A stretch of DNA of 64,000 bases from Protula sp. h YS-2021 (taxonomy: Eukaryota; Annelida; Polychaeta; Sabellida; Serpulidae): assembly GCA_949752745.1 (NCBI GenBank), contig OX457033.1, positions 15,234,156-15,298,155 on the forward strand. Direction: 5' to 3'. Shown piece by piece: positions 45,121-58,899 of this stretch. Numbering within the stretch: position 1 is the stretch's first letter; each line of letters starts with the position of its first letter. The notes beneath the pieces were generated by a model. That model was not told where the DNA came from and made no database searches. It saw only the letters and a list, made by a program, of their open reading frames with translations. Both the position numbers and the translations under genes were made by a program.

Positions 45121-47892
45121 CTTATACGTTGTAGTAATTTGACAGCTACGTGTGAAAAAAATTGACAAGGTTTTAAAAGGTTTATAAATGTGCTGCTAGC
45201 GTTGTCACTGGAATTAAATGATGACAAATCGTCCGCTGTCGACTTATGTGAATAAATCCCTCGAGTAAACATGTCAGTCACAATGCCATCAAAATAAACA
45301 TCTCTTTGCAGTACACTTTTTGTGAATGGGGATGTTACATTAGGAAGCAAATTTCAGAAGGCACACACATATTTTATGTTGATTTTAGTGCTTTGAATTA
45401 AATATGGACAATCATTGAATGTCTTAGAGTGAATCTGAATGCAATTACTACACAAATCGACTGTACAGGTGACAGAAAGAATAAACTTTTGAGCATCATT
45501 TTATTTCTGCCACTGTCATATAGACTGGGGGAAAAGAAATAAAATTTTATAATTTTTCCACTATAAATGCTATTAAAAAATTTACTGTCAAAAAGAGCAT
45601 GGAATCTAACATGCGTATGCCATCACACATTGCTGCCCCAAAAGTTTAGAGTAACTTTTAACATTGAACTTATTCGGCAGAACATTTGCAAGGTTTAAAG
45701 CAAACAATCCAATACATTAAGACAAAGAAAAATACTGTCTCACTGATTGTTTCGGACTGAAGACTGAAATTGTTTAAATTCATCTAGAGTTCTATATTCT
45801 TGCTGACCAGCGTCAAAAATGAATCAGTTCAAAACTTTTAGGCCATCGCAGTCGTAAAAATTCTCTTGGAGGAAATCACCGTATATATGTCCGAAATTTT
45901 TTGTGATCTATCGAAAACGGTGATGATCGGAGACCAAAAATACGGGCATTCGTTGCATACGCACATTGTCCGGGGATGGGGGGTATCGACATCCTTTCAC
46001 AGCGCCCTCTGATGCTTCTCAATGTGGAATCGACGTGTCAAAAGGAGCACCGATCTCTTCGATACCAGGTTCCCAGTTTAGGACACTGAAGTGACTAAAG
46101 ATATTGAAGCTAATTCGGCAAGAACAAACTCAGTTGGTACACAACCAAAGCAACGTACTTGAAATAATGAGCAGTATAATTCTAGCTACCTCTTAATGTA
46201 AAACTTAAAAGAGAAAAGATAGATGGCCATCTAAATTGCACCAGGTACATCATCTTAAGGCATTTTGCTTTAGAGGAAAACACATAGAAAGTTTCAAAGC
46301 AAAAGCACCGAAGCTACTTTATATAGTCCAGATCCAAGATAGACACCAAACATTTCCCCAAGAGACAAACGATATCAATGTTGCTGTTAACAAAAGACAT
46401 AAGGAAGTGAGAAAGCTGCTTTTTTTTTAGAAATAACATTTGAAATAGTGCAACAGTATTGTGAGATAAAAATAGTTGAATTCATGCGCATGGGAGCAAG
46501 TCCTGTTAAGTGTTTAAGTTTATTAGTATAAGTATACTATATATAAGGTACAATAAATGTTGAATAAATCAGTGGCAAAAATAACGTAAAACATAAATAA
46601 CCTCATACCTGAGGCACCTTTGAAAGAGAAGAGTTAATTAAAGTTTATATTCTTCGAGACCATTAAACCCGACTGCAAAGATAAGTGGAATGAATCGCCT
46701 ATTACTTCATTAAAAATAAAATCAAATACAATACAATCACACGACGAACCTTAAGTATTGTGAAAAATGGACTTCAAGTCGAGGTTTAACAGTCGCTTTC
46801 GGATTTCGAACATAGGAATGTTCAAGGCTGACGTGATCAGTGAAAGGATGCACCAATTTGATAAAACCTATGACATTACGCGTGGATTTTACATCTTATA
46901 TATACACTGTAGTATTTGTGATCCTCACGTTTTTGGTGATTATTATGTTCTTTTAGTGGATCTTCAAGGAAAAGTTGATGATATAATTATCAAATCGTAT
47001 GGGGAGCCTTATTTCGTTTCTGTGAATGTAACAAGTTCAACACCATTGAAATCGATATCACGAACGACACAGTAGAAAATGCACAATTTTATACTGGTAA
47101 AGTTATCTGTAAACTCCATTTTAGACAATAGACAAAGTGGAGCCCTATATTCACAATCTAAATATTTATCGTAGCCATTTTCAAAGGCAAGTGAAGCTGA
47201 AACAGTCTTTTGATGCGGCAACTCATTGTTTCAATGTCCATATGTGCAATTAAATCTGTCGGATTGAATTCCGATGATTCCAGCCCAAGGTCATATCGTG
47301 ACGAAGGTACTACGGGTAAATATCAAGCCATTTTGAAAAATTGGGAAATAAAGTGAAATGGGCGAGCGCTATTTACGTATAATATAGTCAAGTGGTGTAC
47401 ACATATAACTGCTATAGACTGCACAGTAATATTGTTGTATCAAAGAGCTGTGCTCTCAAGTGTAATGTCTGTATTGTCGCAAGTGTCTTGTGCGTCTGAT
47501 GTTGTACGTTTCTTTCGGCAAGTTGACCGAAAAATCATTCTGCAAAATGTTCATAAGACATTTCAAAAGCTCAATTTTTACTCATTGTCTATTATCTTAC
47601 CAAATTCAAAGTCATAAAAACTGAGAAGAATATTCATAAAATCGTCATACTGAGGCTGCTGTTATCAATAGCAGCCCGTTACCATTGCTACTGTGCTATT
47701 ACGGTCTTCTTCTACTACTGATACTTATGTCCTTTACATCTGATTTCACAAATGGTACTACTCTTACTTCTTATTTCTGCTGCTCCTGTTGCCTTTGCTT
47801 ATGCTGCAATATGCAGCAATATGTAGTACCATTCATAATAATGATTTAATTATAATTAAATATATTACACATTCTTTTCTACATTGGCTTTA

Positions 47893-48060
47893 TTATGGAG
47901 TGTCAAATATTACATACACATCTGTTCCGTAATTTTCGCCGTCTTCTAAGGTCTCAGGGAGACGTTGGTGAAGAGTCTCCGGAAGTGCCATTGTCAGCAG
48001 TCCCGCAATAACTGCCAAGCAGCCCATCAGTAGCATTGGCAGGCGCGCCCACCATATTCT
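47893..48060 (-). CDS. SLC22: SLC22 copy B last exon
   Basis: 168 nt including the stop; TM12 and LPETLEDGENYG tail ending FDTP; the same double TAA with overlapping AATAAA as in copy A. Confidence 0.93.
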   Translation of the reverse strand, partial: RIWWARLPMLLMGCLAVIAGLLTMALPETLHQRLPETLEDGENYGTDVYVIFDTP

Positions 48061-51000
48061 CTATAAAAACATAAAACAAATATAGCAGGAAAGTCTTCCG
48101 TAGACATATATATCAAATTAATTACTTTTTTATTTGAAGAATAACACACTTTAGAAGATTTTGCTATTTGAAATGAACAGTATGTGCACATTATTTGATA
48201 CTTCGAACAGAAAAAATGAATTTTGGTTGATAGAATTGTTTGACGTAGTTGACGTGACATTTTATTAAGTAATTTTATTAGGTATTCTTCGTACCGATCT
48301 TGATTAATTATTGAATAATAAATATTGATTCATTTTTTGTTAAAATCTTTCAACTAACCAGATGCATCATCAGTATATATCCGCTCCTTGGGTTTATAAT
48401 TTGATTAGATGCACCTTGAATTGTGGGCAAAGACAGAAGAGCTCATAAGTGCGACTGCAAGGAACCTTACCAAAATGATAATGAAAGGCGACGTTATCGC
48501 TCCCAGGCGCGACGACATTAAACCTGTTCCTGTTCCTAAATTGCGCACCACAGTTGGATAAAGCTCCGCGACATAGACGTTCATACTGCAGAAACAGCCA
48601 GTGATGAAGAACTTTGCTGTCATGACGGTAACAGATATCGCGATTTCGTAATCTACAAAAAAATCGGAAAATATATTAAATAATTTTGGTAAATGGTGTA
48701 CATGAGTAGTGATATTTTACATTTTGCATTAAGCATTTCGTATAGAGTATGAGAACAACAAATTTCAAAAACACCCTTCACGCTGTAAAAGTATATAAAA
48801 AGTAATAGCCAATAACGCAATAAGTGAGTTGTGGGCATCTAAAATTGAAGGTGACTAAAATACACTACAAAATACACACCATAAGAAATCTCAGTAAAAT
48901 TAGCACAGAACTACTCAAGTAATACCAGAGCGAGGATTGCAGATATATGAATCGTGATTTCAAGTTACAGATAGTCTCAATGAAATGATGAGATGAAAAA
49001 GGTGGGAATTTGTATGAACCTGTCGGATATGACGTCTATAACTTAGTTGATGAGGCAATCGCTGATCATTTTAGTTATTGAAAAAGACAGTTTGCATAAA
49101 CTTACTTGATGTGATGCCTGTCTTGATTAAACAAAAAACGCGAGGACACACTTATTAAATATTAATTGCTTATAAATAAAAAGGTAAGAGTATACAATGT
49201 GGTAATTACTGTATTTTGGTGAGAACGAAAATGAGCAAGCGTTTGCTTGATGTGATGCCAGTTATAAATGCACAAAACAAAAACTATTTAAGTTATTACT
49301 AGAATAATGAAATTATAATGGAGGTGGATACATTTGATACGATACCTCTTGTAATTAAATAAGAAAAACCTTTATGTTATGAATATTCCAACTGAACAAA
49401 ACACAGTGACACACATACTTACTTGAAGGAATGGCTATTGTGATTAAACATAGAATTCCAGAAGCTACGGACATTGCTAACAATGAAATTCTTCTTCCAA
49501 ATCGGTTCATTGTAACGTACGCAAGAGCAAATGCGGGAAATCCTACCAAAGCTCGAAACAGGACAAAAATTTCTTACATAAAGATTTTAGTAAATGCTTG
49601 TTTAGTCCGACTTTCGAGGAGGCTCCCGTTCTCTACATAAAACGTGACAGCCAAAAACCAACCATTTTTAATAGTATAATTATCGATTATATTAAAAGTA
49701 AGAATCTTTGTTGAGTTTTATATGACTATCAAAAATATCTATAATAAACTCACCTGCTAAGAATGTGTTGAGGTGAGGTCCTCCTGGGAGAATATCCACA
49801 CTTAAAGACAATGCATAAAACGACAGAGTAAATGCAAACCTGAACACCAACACAGTTAAGACTATTTCGAGGAGTTCCAGCAGTTGAATCTATTTTGCAA
49901 AATATTACGATTGAAACTGAGCATAATCACTTCATAATACTCATGTAATATATAATACTTACATGATTCAATGGAATCGGATTTGAAGTGATTATTTTCA
50001 TATTCGTTGGATGTTGTAGGAGTTTAAAGCGAATCGTTTAAAGAGGTACCACAATTCGTTTGATATATAGTTTATTTATCTAGCCTCAATAACTTTTGGA
50101 TGGTGGTTCAGAAAGCATCCGTTCCGTGTCACTGTTTTCTGCACGTTATATATTTGTTAAACATGTGTTTTTCAGTACAAGTCATACATGTGGCGCCAGT
50201 TCTGTAGGAATGTGTATGTGTGTGTATATGTGTGGGCAACGCATAGGTTCTAGCCCCACGTGATAACATCGGCCCATTAGCGTGTTACTTTACTATTCTA
50301 AAACTGGCCTATGACTATCTAAGGCAGCCAGCCTGATGATAAGTATATGCTGCTTGTCCTTTGAATACTATGAAGAAGCATTAAGCACTTATCACAATAA
50401 AGTAGCTTTCCTGTTTCGTCTTTTCTGTGATATGTTTCGTAGTAATAATTTGGTTCCTAGTTAAGTTCAGTCAGTTAAACTGGTGAAAAATATAATACGC
50501 CCCTCGAGGAATTTGGTTATCAACGCTTTTTGATATAAAAACTTTCATTGTAATTTTTATACAACCAACTAAGTTTTAAGACATTAAGCAAACTGCGAAA
50601 GTGAGCAATTTTATAATGAAAGCAGCTTGTTGTTGTAGGTACTCCAATTTGAATATTAAACAGTGAGACAATTCTGAGAATGTTGTATGTTTGAATGCTT
50701 TCGCCTCAGTGCCAGAGTGTAGTCGTTCTGACAGAGTATTGTTTTAGTATAAGGCATGGTCATATCATGGTGCTGCTGTTTTATACTACTATTTGAGAAT
50801 CATATTTTAGTAAAACTTTTTGAGTACCAGAGTATGTCGAATCTGAAAAAATGCATTAGTTATCTTATTTGGGTACCCGAGACTGTTCATTTTGAAGGTA
50901 ATCTGGCAAAGGTTTCTTATTCACACAGGCTGCTCTCTTGATTTCTTTAACGGCTTCTTTTGTCCAACCTTGCACCATTTGCCAGCGAGGTGACTCAACA

Positions 51001-51108
51001 ATTAACCTAGAAATAAAACAAGAAATCTATATGAGTGTGATATACGCCACAAGTGTGGTTTTAACGTCAAAGCAACAGCTTGGTAAAAAGAAAAGAGTGA
51101 CACCTTCC

Positions 51109-51203
<95 letters not shown>

Positions 51204-54200
51204 ACAAATGCATACATATACACACGCACACGCAATACAGATACATACACACAAACAAATAAACACACACGTAATACACGCATGCATACACACATGCAAA
51301 AACAAATACATACCAACCGGTTGCAACGGAGTTGCGAACGGAGAGTGAGAAAATATTTACAATATATTTTTATATAAACTAGCTAGTTGATCTTGTCACT
51401 TACCACCAATATGGCACAAACAGCACACATGTCGAACTGAGGAAGAGCTGCAGGTACACGTAATTGCGAATAAAGTACGCGGCAAGTGGCAGGGCAAGCA
51501 TACCAAGGACCACCCAGCACTGGTACAACAATCCGGATTTCATCCTCTGTTCTGCCCCTGTAATCTCCATTGCTGAGTGACAAAATAAATAATCGTTTGC
51601 ATTTTATGCCTTATTAATTGATTTTATCACCTTATTGTATTGATCATAACGGGTAGGTACTTGGTATTTCATTTGTACATGCTTGAAAAAGCCTTTTATC
51701 GATCCACTGTTGAGTTCTCTGGCATAACACAAGTGCCTGGCTCTAAGTGAATGTACACCATTCCCATGCTCTGTCATTATTATAACAAATATACACTACA
51801 AGCATTGCTTGAGTTCAATGCACGAGTTTTATAGCACATGCTAGTTTGGGTGATAATTTTCTATTTCGTGATCTAACTCGTTATACTAGTCTACCTTGGG
51901 TAATCGGAGAGAAGGTGAACTCCCTGCATACCATTTCTTGCCCGAAACGGACCCGGGAATTCAGGATAACTGAACTACTGCTCTAGTCAACTGCTAATCA
52001 TCACCCCCAATATCAGATAAATTTTATCAAGCAAAATTGTAGGTATATTTATAAAAAAGAGATATTTATTAGCGTCATGTGATGTGATCTTTTTGACAAA
52101 AAATGGCTGGCTGACGATAGGTTGTTGCACTCTGATGATCTATATGTAGTGGGAAGAGAGTTGGTTTTGTTCTCAAAAACATCTTGTACACTGGTATAGA
52201 TGTGTCGTGACGGAGTAATGAATTCGCAAACAATCATTCATACAAAACAATTATCCTGAAAGCTTATAAATATGAGAACGTCCAAAGAAATTGCTAAAAG
52301 TAACATCACTATCTAAATTAAATGATCAAAATTTCTAAATATTTTTTCACCAGTGATATTGACTATCGTCATACACAATTTCACTACTATGTCGAAGATA
52401 AAGGCTTTTTGAAAGAAGATGTTTACAATTTTTCAAAATTGAAGAAAATAGGTAAACCAGCAAAATAAAATAATAACATTCTCCCTGGTAAATATATCAA
52501 CAAAATTTAATTAAGATCTAATGAAATCAAAGTTTACAGAAGAAACGATAAGACTTCAGTGCCCAAACCATGGGTATAGCCCATGTGGTCAAAGATATGG
52601 TATTGATGATTACATGACATTGTTCAATTGATATTGATTAAATGAACAACCTTGGCTAAGTTATGAAGTAATCATAACTATTTTAAAATCTTGTGCACAA
52701 GCTGTAACGGCCAATATTGCTGATGAATGATAATTTTTGACACCCACCGACAATTTAACCTGCCATGTATTTCACTTTGAGTTAACTAAGATTTCCTGAG
52801 GCAAAAGCATTCACTGCTGCAGTATTAAGCACTGTGGTTATGCCGTGAAAGCACCAAAGCTGTGCAGGCCAATGCTGTTGGCCAAAGAGCTGAACAGTAC
52901 GGCTTTAGGACGACGCAGGCACGTCCCTGTTCTATGTTTTTGGTGAGTATAGAACATGTTATTGGAGGCTGAAACATGTTAAAGCTATATATTTATCTTT
53001 TACTGTTTTCTTCAAAGCCTTCTGTAAGCTTTAAAACCATTCTTGAATATGAAAAATGACAACTTGGTGATTTAAAAGCAAGTCGCAAAATATTTGAGAC
53101 GCTTTTTGAGATATTTTGCTTTGAAATTTCCATAAGTGCCATAAGATTATGATGCCATTGGTCTACAATTTTTCACGCGCATCGTGATCCCATTGTTCGT
53201 TGTGTGTGTGTGCATTTCGAGGCAAATTTTCGTTTTTCAGCCGTTTCGGGGCAAATTCAAAGTTGAATCTAAACAGTGAGGAAAAACAACAAGAAAAAAG
53301 CAGATAAAAGAGAAAAAAGATTCACATATTTTTGATAGATTATCACTGCTAGCATCGGTATTATAAATTTCCAGCATCGTTGTATATAGTTCATAAAATG
53401 ATATTTAAATTAACGTGTGACTTACTCATAACGAAGCCTATTGTAAATGCACCACCGACCATAGTTCCCATCAGTAGGCGGAAAAGTACGAAGGACCAAT
53501 AAGTAGGCATAAATGCAGCAGGAATACCACTTACTATAATTAGCATCAAAGAAATGCAATATATCTTCTTTCTACCAAATCTAAAGACACAAACAAGTAC
53601 AAAATTGTTTTGATTTAAACAATTTTAAAGTACGTAATTGATTTAAATATCAATGAATGAATACTGCACGGCACTTTACCTTACTAGCAGTGATTGCTAA
53701 GTTTTAATGCAGTCTACTGGTGAATGACAAATGATATTAAGTTTACTTCAATATAGTGGTCATTGGTATATTAACTGACAAGCACCAGTGACTCTTTTTG
53801 CAGTTATTAAATCGATCAGTGATTCATAATATAGTCCTCTCTCACAACCATTCGGTGACCTGAAAAAACTAGGTACTGAGAAACGACGTAAATAGGACTA
53901 CCAGCTGGACCTGAAGTGGTCCTATTTTCCAGCATTACTTATAATCAGCGAACTAGGACACATACTTGTTACTCTTTATGAAAGCAGAAAGGTCCCGCCT
54001 TTAACGAATTGGTTATGCATGGAAATCTCAGCAACTATTGCTTATGCTATATGCAAACCTTTTTGTTATTACAGACATCAACATCTCTGCATCACTTACT
54101 TCTTTGAGCGATGTTCTGGTCTTTGCTCAAGCTATGGCATCATGGAATTATTCTACCTCTTTTACAACTCTATACTTATTTTCTTTGTAAGACACATCAC

Positions 54201-55469
54201 AGAAATGTTATAAAATATAAATTTACTCACACATCTGCCGCATTTCCAAAGCTGATGCTACCTATGAGGTAGCCAAGCATAAACATCGACTGCGTCAGTG
54301 AAATAAGCCATTCCCTGTTGCACACTAGATTCCACTGAAGCAAAACAAACAAACCGGACAATTTTGTGTTGTATAATATGTTGTTAGTGACCAGTACCCA
54401 GCATTAGAGAAAGGGGAGTGTTGCACGCTGCTATTGTGAATCCCATTGTACATACTATCACTAGCATGATTTACCAGGCATATAATATTTTGTTTAATAA
54501 AACTAAGCGATATGTCCTTAAGAATTTTCTTTGTAGTAATTTGGCATATTATGTCTTCATATGTGCGTGCATTGATGTTTTGATAGGATAACGAGAGGGA
54601 TCTATATGTACTGGCATTATCATTTTGATAGCATAACTAAAGGGATCTTTGCGTACATGAATTGCTATATTGACATCATCACGAACAGGATCTATATGTA
54701 CGTCTATTGTCATTTTGACAGAGTAACCAACACGGTCTATATTGGTTGGCAACAGAAGACTGAATATGGTGAAAATGATAATTTAAAGCAATACTTTTTT
54801 TAGAAATTGAGGCAAAAATATTGAGTACAGCAGCGCGGTTAAATCATGTGAATACTGGACATCTATAAAAGTATATATAGTACTTTTGATTCATCTACTT
54901 GGCACCTAATTATCATTTGCTAAAATGGTTGAATATCATATATTGCTTTTATATAACTAATATATTTTTAATATTGCGACTAACAGAATGATTAGTAATC
55001 TTGGATAAAATATTAGGTTGTGTATCTTTACATTTCATTAATAAATTTATTACCCCAGACCCTTGTGTTTTAAGTTCATGGTTGAAAACCGTTTGCGATA
55101 GATATAAGTGAATTATTGCTTCAAACCGCAATCTTAGCATTGTATATTGTCTTTGGACAAACTAAAATCTGTCTTTACCTCAGTGGCAGCAGTATTCCCA
55201 AACGGCGTATTTTTGTAAGTCCAGTGTGTGCATTCTACCTGTTTGGTAACATTATCCACATTATAAACACATACGTCATTGCCATCCGGTAAATCCGTTA
55301 CATTTCCGTCATTCTGATCTTCACATTTGAAATTCGGTAGACCCGATAAAAATAAGGATGCCAAGAAATTTGCTCCGAATAAAACTGCCGGAATACCTAG
55401 TAGGGCAGAATTGTACCACTGGTATGGCCCAAACGCACCTATTGTCTGAAGAATATGGTCAAAATCCAT
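47893..55469 (-). CDS. SLC22: SLC22 organic cation/carnitine-type transporter, copy B
   Basis: Tandem paralogue of copy A, same strand, exons of identical length: 55179-55469, 54231-54334, 53426-53580, 51404-51572, 50877-51006, [one exon not found], 49754-49839, 49423-49551, 48471-48652, 47893-48060. All recognised exons are open with intact GT-AG sites. Differences from A are mostly conservative (e.g. IGAFGPYQWYNSALLGIPAV for IGGFGPYQWYNSVLLGIPAI). One notable change is FLTG|LVEFPA in A against FLAA|LVGFPA in B around exon 7. Introns are also alignable with A, which points to a fairly recent duplication. Intron 1 is 0.84 kb against 2.6 kb in A. Confidence 0.9.
48471..48652 (-). CDS. SLC22: SLC22 copy B exon 8
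   Basis: 182 nt; KFFITGCFCSMNVYVAELYP, TVVRNLGTGTGLMSSRLGA, SPFIIIL; donor ttg|gtaagg. Confidence 0.93.
49423..49551 (-). CDS. SLC22: SLC22 copy B exon 7 second part
   Basis: 129 nt; LVGFPAFALAYVTMNRFGRR then GILCLITIAIPSS; donor a|gtaagt. Confidence 0.9.
49754..49839 (-). CDS. SLC22: SLC22 copy B exon 7 first part
   Basis: 86 nt; FAFTLSFYALSLSVDILPGG and HLNTFLA; acceptor gtgttcag, donor g|gtgagt. The alternative upstream acceptor lies at 49861. Confidence 0.8.
50877..51006 (-). CDS. SLC22: SLC22 copy B exon 5
   Basis: 130 nt; LIVESPRWQMVQGWTKEAVK and AACVNKKPLPDYLQNEQSR; donor g|gtaccc aligns with the copy A donor. Confidence 0.8.
51110..51200. repeat. (AT)n in SLC22 copy B intron 4
   Basis: Orthologous position to 36343-36447, also followed by an ACAC-rich stretch. 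Confidence 0.95.
51404..51572 (-). CDS. SLC22: SLC22 copy B exon 4
   Basis: 169 nt; MEITGAEQRMKSG followed by TM5-TM6 ending LFVPYWW. Confidence 0.93.
51885..52010 (-). repeat. Possible tRNA-derived SINE, unit 2
   Basis: Counterpart of 38875-39003 with the same tRNA-like head on the minus strand. Confidence 0.35.
53426..53580 (-). CDS. SLC22: SLC22 copy B exon 3
   Basis: 155 nt; completes DVFGRKK and encodes TM3-TM4, with FRLLMGTMVGGAF. Confidence 0.95.
54231..54334 (-). CDS. SLC22: SLC22 copy B exon 2
   Basis: 104 nt; WNLVCNREWLISLTQSMFML then GYLIGSISFGNAAD; donor gt|gtgagt. Confidence 0.95.
55179..55469 (-). CDS. SLC22: SLC22 copy B exon 1
   Basis: 291 nt; MDFDHILQTIGAFGPYQ start, TM1 and a loop with NVT sequons and CTHWTYKNTPFGNTAATE. 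Donor gag|gtaaag. Confidence 0.93.
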
Positions 55470-56804
55470 ACTGAAGGTGATAAATACCGCCTATAGATAC
55501 AAATGCATCCAAAAGGGGCTAAATTTCTTCCTGATTCAATGCACAACTAAACCGTTAGGTCGCTTTACTTTAAAAAAGATCTTGTGTTGCCTCACAGTGC
55601 TATCTCACAGTTTGTACATAATAGCAAGGTTTAAATCGTACTTGTCTCCCCACAGATGTTTTGTGAAGCATAGCATTAGTTTTTCAAGCAAAATAAGTAT
55701 TTTATTCCGCATAATGCGTTGTGCTCTGTGGTCCCTGCCAAGGAAGCAAAAAACAAGGGTTTGGGGGGGGGGGGTTGCAACCAACATTCTGTTGGACCTA
55801 TTTTCGGAGTAAAAAGTACTCCAAAATCTTCAACGTCCACCAGATATTTTGCCCCACGTTAAAAAACCGGGAAGCAAAAATTTGTTTTCCAATACCTTAG
55901 AAGCTTATGCCACTCCTTATTTTGGACACGTAACACAAATTTACAGATCCAAACAAAGGATTTTAATATATCACAAACCTGACTTATTTAAATAACACAA
56001 TGGCTCTACAGTCAAAATTCAATGGCGATGAGGGATTAACAAATGAAAATGTTTTTCAAATTTTGACTATATTTGTTTGACGTTATTGCTTTTCATTCAT
56101 CACAATTACTACAGTAATTCTGACAAGTTACTATTACGGATGCATCTTTTAATCGTAAAACTGTCCAGATTGAATAAATTTGTTACAACAAATTAGAGAA
56201 CAACATTGACACTGTTGACGGAATCATGGAATCATCTTTCATGTTCTTAATTGTTTACGAATTGAAAACTGGTAAAAGTCCTAATTCAGAAGCACTTAAT
56301 TATTTGATACAGTGTTTTAGGTGACCAAAAAGTAAAACAATCTTACTTCTAATCCTAATTTTTAAAAAGTTCTCACAGTAAAATTTAAAGATAAATATCT
56401 CGTAATAGAGTTTGTTTTCAGTACCTTTTTGAATTTCAATTAAATTACTCTCAATCTTAAATGCTGTGCATCGAGTGGCCGAACGATTTCGTTTTTTTCT
56501 TGAAGATTGTTCACCTGTCCAGGTCATTTTTTTGGTTTGCAAAAGTGGAATTGGAAACAAGATCAAATCTTTTATTGATTGGAAGGTGTCTTTGTTGTCT
56601 TGTAACATATTATGATTTTGTTGTTGTTGACGATGTTGTGGATGTTGTTGCCGTTTTGCTTTTGTTGTTGTTATTGTGGTGATGTTTCAGTTTAGCACAT
56701 ATACTCCACATTTGTCGATAAAGATGTCCCTGGCAAAAACGATATTATAATTTGTTTTCGATACAGCACACTGCTCTAATCAATCCACTCTGTTACCGCA
56801 CAAA

Positions 56805-57020
56805 ACCATGCGATGCTTCATACAACGCAATACACATGTTATATCCTAGCATGCTTCATACTCCACTTGAACAAATGCTATATCCTAGCATGCTTCATGC
56901 CCAACAAGAACAAATATTGTGTCCTAGCATGCTTCATACCCCATAAAACACATGCTGTATTATAACATACCTCATACACCACAACAACAAATGTTCTATA
57001 CTGGCATGCCTCTCATGCTT
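56805..57020 (+). repeat. ~46-bp minisatellite upstream of SLC22 copy B
   Basis: Four to five units of cctagcatgcttcatac-type sequence, equivalent to 44925-45120. The plus-strand ORF with repeated YPSMLH is an artefact of this array. Confidence 0.7.
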
Positions 57021-58439
57021 ATCTGATGAGTTGTAGTAATTAAACACATGTGAATAAAATAAAAAACTGACAAAATTTTAAAAACTTTGTAAATGCGCTA
57101 CTCGCGTTGTCATTGGAATTAAATGAGCAGAGATCGTCCACTCTAGGCTTATGTGAATAAATCTGCCAAGCAAGCATGTCAGTCACAATGCAATCAAAAT
57201 AAGCAGTACACCACACAAACATGTTGTGTTGATTTTAGTGCTTGGAATTAAGTATGGACAATCATTGACTGTCTTAGAGTAAATCCGAATGTAAGTAATA
57301 CACAAGTCGACTGTGTGGATCATATAGAAAATGAATTTTTGAGCATCATTTTATTTTCCCCCCTATCACATAGACTGGGGCAAATAAACGAAATTTTACA
57401 CATTTTGTCCACTGTGTACACTATCAGAAATTAAGGTCAAAAAGAATATACAATCTAACACGAGCATATCATCACAAATTACTGTTGGAAAAGCTTAGAA
57501 TACCTTTTAAGCATTGAATTTATTCGATTTCAGCAACAATTCAATACATTAAGATAAAGAAAAATAATATATTACTAAAATTCTATATACTTGCTGAGCA
57601 GCGTTCACAAATTACCAGTTGCAATGTGCGGAGCACCACATATACTTGTGAGACGCCATGTGAAAAAGTAATTTGACCCATAAGCTACAAAGGTAATTCA
57701 ACCAATGAAAAGCAGCAACCCTCAAAAATAGAAATTAATTGAAGTCCGCAACATGGATAGCGAAATTACAAGGTCATTTCTACCAAACCAAATTTTCTAC
57801 TGTAAAATAAATACATATCGGATTTCACACGAATACTAGAAGATATGTGGTAGCTCTACATCAACGCCGGGTGTTAAGGAAACTAACAGTTTCATAGCCT
57901 AACATTCAGCTAATATCAGACCATTAGCACAAACTATTTTTTTTTTAAATATGCATTTACTCATTACTACCTGGAACCTGTTGGAAGTGCTTGATATATA
58001 CCCTAACGGGATATTGCTGTCTGTGGTAATAATGAATGGCATCCTCATAGGCCAATTTAGATTCGACCGTTCGAGCCATTACCTGCTTGGGACGCATAAA
58101 AACTATGAAACTGTATCACAACGCCAAATGTCTTTGGCTTGAAACAACTAAGTAAAGAGACATTTTTCCAGTTCCAAAAAAATTATCCTATCAATGTATC
58201 CATTTAGACTTGATATCCCCGTCCCAGGATGTTCCTGCAATGCAAAAGTTTTCAAAAAGACGATTATCGAATAAAGCGAAAAGGACCATAAAAACCTGAC
58301 AGGTAGTAAGAATTCTTTCTGCGTTATAGGTGGGCGTTTCAGCGCAAAGCATAACGGAAATATATGAAACTAACTATGCTATTCGACCCCCAGCAGGAAT
58401 AACAGCTTATACCTCCGCTGAATGTGTGTAAAGTTAGTT

Positions 58440-58649
58440 TCACCCTTTCACACATACTCCCAGCAATGGCTGATTAAGCTTCAAAACCTTTAAGCCATCG
58501 TTGTCGTAAAAGTTCTCTTGCAGGAAACCACCTGCATCAGAACCGTATGTATGTCCGAAATTTTTGGTGATCGGAGACCAAACATATGGACATTCATTGC
58601 ATACACACATTTCCCGGGGGTGGTGGGTATCGCCACCCTTTCTCAGCAT
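58440..58649 (-). other. Unrecognised small ORF upstream of SLC22 copy B
   Basis: A 69-codon minus-strand ORF with CVCNECPYVW and GGFLQENFYDNDGLKVLK. The matching stretch in unit 1 (about 45830-45950) keeps NECPYFWSP and FLQENFYD...GLKVL but differs in between and stops earlier. It may be a remnant of an older coding exon or repeat ORF. No family is recognised. Confidence 0.25.
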
Positions 58650-58899
58650 CCTCTGATGCTGTGGTACTTTTACAATTTACAATCGAGGTGTTAAAAGAAG
58701 CAACGATCTTTTCAATATTAGACTCCTCTTTAGAACACTGAAGTGACTAAAGATATTGAAGCTAATTTGACTAGAACAAACTCATTTGGTGCACAACCAA
58801 AGTATTGCACTTCAAATAATTAGCAGTTTAATTCTAACTACCTCAAAATGTAAAACTTATATGAGAAAAGATAGATGGCCACCTAAATTACACCAAGTA

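Noticed and set aside
46767..47075. 102-codon plus-strand ORF in unit 2
   Set aside because: The matching stretch of unit 1 (about 28220-28450) carries stops and frame changes, so the ORF is not conserved.
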